Source: JAABRU01 sp050180235
GTDB taxonomy: Bacteria > Desulfobacterota > Desulfobacteria > Desulfobacterales > Desulfococcaceae
Assembly (NCBI GenBank): GCA_050180235.1
Contig: JBFXEJ010000035.1
Coordinates: forward strand, 1 to 50,705
Direction of reading: 5' to 3'
Length of the DNA: 50,705 bases
Shown: in pieces, positions 49,158 to 50,705 of the stretch
Position numbering within the stretch: position 1 is the stretch's first letter
How the letters are laid out: each line of letters begins with the position of its first letter
The notes under the pieces: generated by a model
Seen by the model: only the letters and a program-made list of their open reading frames with translations
Told to the model about the DNA's origin: nothing
Database searches by the model: none
Position numbers and translations under genes: made by a program

Positions 49158-49850
49158 TCAGCAGAAGTCACGGAAAGTTTCAAATCCGTCCTTCTGATAA
49201 TGCCATCTCTTTCCTCTTACCGTAAGACGGTGCCGTTTGCCTTCCTCATGAATATCTCCGGACTCATACGCGCTGTCACCGTGATACAGAAAACATTTTT
49301 CCTTTTCCGAAGGAATAATACGGGGAACAAATATCATCGGTTCATTCTGCCGGAAATGGGATAAGGCATCTTCCATGTTCTGAAAAGAGGAAAGCAGACT
49401 GATTGTGACAAAAGTGGGGGGAGGCATAGTGATCTGTCCATAACTGTCTGTTTCAAAAAATTTTTTTGGACTTATCCACTGACATTCAACAATTTCACTC
49501 CCGTCAATCCGGACACAGTCACTGCCTGCATCAGACAGAAAAAACCATGTGATATAACGTTTCGGCAGACTTTCGGGTGTTGTCCATCTGGCCATATGAA
49601 CCAGTTCATCCACAGCAAAACAGATCCCCGCCTCTTCTTTTGTTTCACGCACGGCTGCCTGCATGGCCGCAGAATAGACATCATTTTCACCTGTGTAATC
49701 ATACGGTTCTATCTTTCCGCCCGGAAATACCCATTCATTTCCCCACATCATTCCCCGGTTCCGTCTGAGTACCAGAATTGTAAAACCCCTATCTGATTCT
49801 TTCATGGGTATTATGGTAGCTGAAGGACATATTTCTGGCATATTTTTCAT
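49158..49850 (-). CDS. NUDT19-like Nudix hydrolase
   Basis: This 230-residue protein starts MKNMPEICPSATIIPMKE. The Nudix box is split by an insertion: WVFPGGKIEPYDYTGE, then QAAVRETKEEAGI, a layout typical of the NUDT19/RP2p branch, whose members hydrolyse CoA or acyl-CoA. The C-terminal part (MPPPTFVTISLL, FVPRIIPSEKEKCFLYHGD) also fits that branch. CoA-ester hydrolysis is therefore the best family guess. The ribosome site is weak (ATGGATG before the start). It is convergent with the FabG-like gene, 11 bp apart. Confidence 0.82.
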   Translation of the reverse strand: MKNMPEICPSATIIPMKESDRGFTILVLRRNRGMMWGNEWVFPGGKIEPYDYTGENDVYSAAMQAAVRETKEEAGICFAVDELVHMARWTTPESLPKRYITWFFLSDAGSDCVRIDGSEIVECQWISPKKFFETDSYGQITMPPPTFVTISLLSSFQNMEDALSHFRQNEPMIFVPRIIPSEKEKCFLYHGDSAYESGDIHEEGKRHRLTVRGKRWHYQKDGFETFRDFC

Positions 49851-49933
49851 CCATGCAAAAAAATGGTAACGCGTCCTTATTCAAATTATCAGGCCGATCC
49901 TTAACCCAATCTGATATTTTTTATCCAAACAGG

Positions 49934-50038
49934 AGTTACGCAGTTGAATTTTAACCTGCTGATTTTTATAGATGCAGATGATGCACTGCACAAACCGGCT
50001 TATGTAAAATCAAATAATTGAAAACCAACTGCGTAACT
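49934..50038. repeat. family H inverted-repeat element (105 bp)
   Basis: AGTTACGCAGTTG (49934-49946) and CAACTGCGTAACT (50026-50038) are perfect 13-bp inverted repeats, extended inward by TTTT/AAAA. It is a MITE-like element without coding capacity and lies between the Nudix gene and the tRNA terminator. Confidence 0.75.
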
Positions 50039-50051
50039 TTACCAAATAAAA

Positions 50052-50082
50052 AAGGAGTTAATGATTTTCATCATAACTCCTT
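50052..50082 (-). terminator. terminator of tRNA-Trp
   Basis: On the minus strand AAGGAGTTA pairs with TAACTCCTT, with a further inner pairing GAT/ATC, followed by TTTTTTATTT. It lies 8 nt beyond the CCA end. Confidence 0.88.
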
Positions 50083-50090
50083 ATAATCGG

Positions 50091-50167
50091 TGGCAGGCCA
50101 GGCAGGATTTGAACCCGCGATCTACGGATTTGGAGTCCGTCGCATTAGCCAACTATGCTACTGACCT
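50091..50167 (-). tRNA. tRNA-Trp (anticodon CCA)
   Basis: The acceptor stem AGGTCAG pairs with CTGGCCT. The D arm contains AGTTGGCTA, the anticodon stem ACGGA/TCCGT encloses CTCCAAA (anticodon CCA), and the T arm GCGGG/CCTGC encloses TTCAAAT. The discriminator is G73, as expected for bacterial tRNA-Trp, and CCA is encoded (50091-50093). It has its own promoter and terminator. This is the tRNA whose charging the leader at 15096 would sense. Confidence 0.96.
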
Positions 50168-50182
50168 AAAATTTATTTTTTG

Positions 50183-50211
50183 CTTATAATATATATTTTC
50201 GTTTTTTTCAA
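50183..50211 (-). promoter_or_regulatory. promoter of tRNA-Trp
   Basis: On the minus strand TTGAAA (50206-50211), a 17-bp AT-rich spacer and TATAAG (50183-50188), ending 16 nt before the mature tRNA 5' end. Confidence 0.8.
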
Positions 50212-50310
50212 GAAATATTTTTACGAATCTGCAAAAATTCTGATTTTTATTATTCTCAATGCCTGGAGGAAGATATTTTTTGTATTTTCTTTAATTTTTT
50301 AATTCCTGTT

Positions 50311-50448
50311 ATACCGGTTCGCCATTGGTTTTATACAATGCGGAATGCAAATCCGGAGAAGTGCAAAAATTGGACAAAGCGGTTTTCTGCACACGCGGAA
50401 CAGCGGAAAAACTGACGGTATTGTATCAGCTCAATGCGGAACCGGTAT
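50311..50448. repeat. family C inverted-repeat element, copy 3 (138 bp)
   Basis: ATACCGGTTC (50311-50320) and GAACCGGTAT (50439-50448) are perfect inverted ends, continued inward by TTTTATACAA/TTGTATCAG. The interior matches 45312-45449 in reverse complement. It lies between the tRNA promoter and the rrn terminator. Confidence 0.8.
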
Positions 50449-50590
50449 AGCCCAGAAAAGCCGCAAAAGGGCAGATGAAACCGCCTGTTCTGCAAAAACG
50501 TAACAGTGTCCTGTATTTTTTTCTGCCTGTGCGAAAGATTCCCTGCTCTGTGAAATCCCCGGGGTCCGGTTTGGTGCTTTTTCAAAAGAG

Positions 50591-50624
50591 GAAACCCCGC
50601 CTGATCAGCGATCAGACGGGGTTT
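50591..50624 (-). terminator. rrn operon terminator
   Basis: AAAACCCCGTCTGATC pairs with GATCAGGCGGGGTTT on the minus strand, directly downstream of the 5S rRNA 3' end. The right-hand arm is followed by a T/C-rich stretch. Confidence 0.82.
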
Positions 50625-50629
50625 TATGA

Positions 50630-50705
50630 AGAGTTTCCGGCAGCGTCCTGCTCTCCCGTGCAGCTTCCCGCACAGTACCATCGGCGCTGAAGAGCTTAAC
50701 TTCCG
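50630..50705 (-). rRNA. rrf: 5S ribosomal RNA, 3' part (cut by window edge)
   Basis: Read on the minus strand from the edge, the sequence CGGAAGTTAAGCTCTTCAGC, then GCCGATGGTACTGTGCGGG, ...CGGGAGAGCAGGACGCTGCC follows the conserved 3' two thirds of bacterial 5S rRNA (GAAGTTAAG, GCGCCGATGGTA, GGGAGAGTAGG, CTGCC). The 5' third and the upstream 23S lie outside the window. The exact 3' end is estimated. Confidence 0.9.

Noticed and set aside
49851..50090. secE/nusG downstream of tRNA-Trp, as in many bacteria
   Set aside because: The downstream sequence contains a terminator, a family H element and a Nudix gene; no SecE-like frame exists.

Overview
The window looks like chromosome of a Gram-negative, regulation-rich anaerobe, most likely a Desulfobacterota member of the Desulfonema/Desulfobacterales type. 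This is inference. It rests on large soluble PAS hybrid kinases with the 'PSYEELEKRV' N-terminus common in that group, a PocR-type sensor domain, TPR-SPINDLY glycosyltransferases, a complete L-Ara4N lipid A pathway (so an outer membrane), and intergenic space packed with short inverted-repeat elements. The right edge runs into the 3' part of a 5S rRNA on the minus strand, so an rrn operon lies just outside; a free-standing tRNA-Trp sits nearby.

Layout. 0.6-5.3 kb: two tandem O-GlcNAc-transferase-like genes. 5.7-9.6 kb: a small orphan gene and a membrane-bound hybrid kinase. 9.8-14.2 kb (minus): threonine synthase followed by a PD-(D/E)XK-like gene and its broken tandem copy, then serS. 14.4-16.5 kb (plus): 5-formyl-THF cyclo-ligase, then a DAHP synthase gene preceded by a Trp-Trp-Trp leader peptide and attenuator. 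16.8-20.5 kb: PocR/multi-PAS hybrid kinase, with a 146-bp MITE (8-bp target duplication) on each side. 21.0-24.3 kb: nitroreductase, a promoter-led enoyl-CoA isomerase/SDR/small membrane protein operon, and a FeoB-associated-like Cys-rich peptide. 24.4-39.0 kb: the arn operon (arnB-arnC-arnA-arnD-GT39/83-arnT) ending in an OmpR-type regulator and kinase, bracketed by two same-orientation, almost identical 1.55-kb copies of a response-regulator/substrate-binding-protein fusion gene. 39.1-41.0 kb: class II aldolase and Nudix. 41.4-44.8 kb: a broken sensor gene, a periplasmic binding protein, a CCA-adding enzyme and a Zn-ribbon protein. 44.9-49.9 kb: tatA, ilvA, a membrane protein, a single-domain response regulator, fabG-like SDR and a NUDT19-like Nudix gene.

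How the parts work together. The arn genes build UDP-L-Ara4FN, move it to undecaprenyl phosphate, deformylate it and transfer it to lipid A; the two-component pair at the 3' end would tune this to envelope stress. The flanking direct repeats make the whole 11-kb block a substrate for RecA-dependent duplication or loss. The DAHP synthase leader ties entry into the shikimate pathway to charged tRNA-Trp. At least eight families of short terminal-inverted-repeat elements occupy most gaps; several supply stop codons, terminators or coding sequence to neighbouring genes. GC content, identities and folding energies were judged by eye, not computed.
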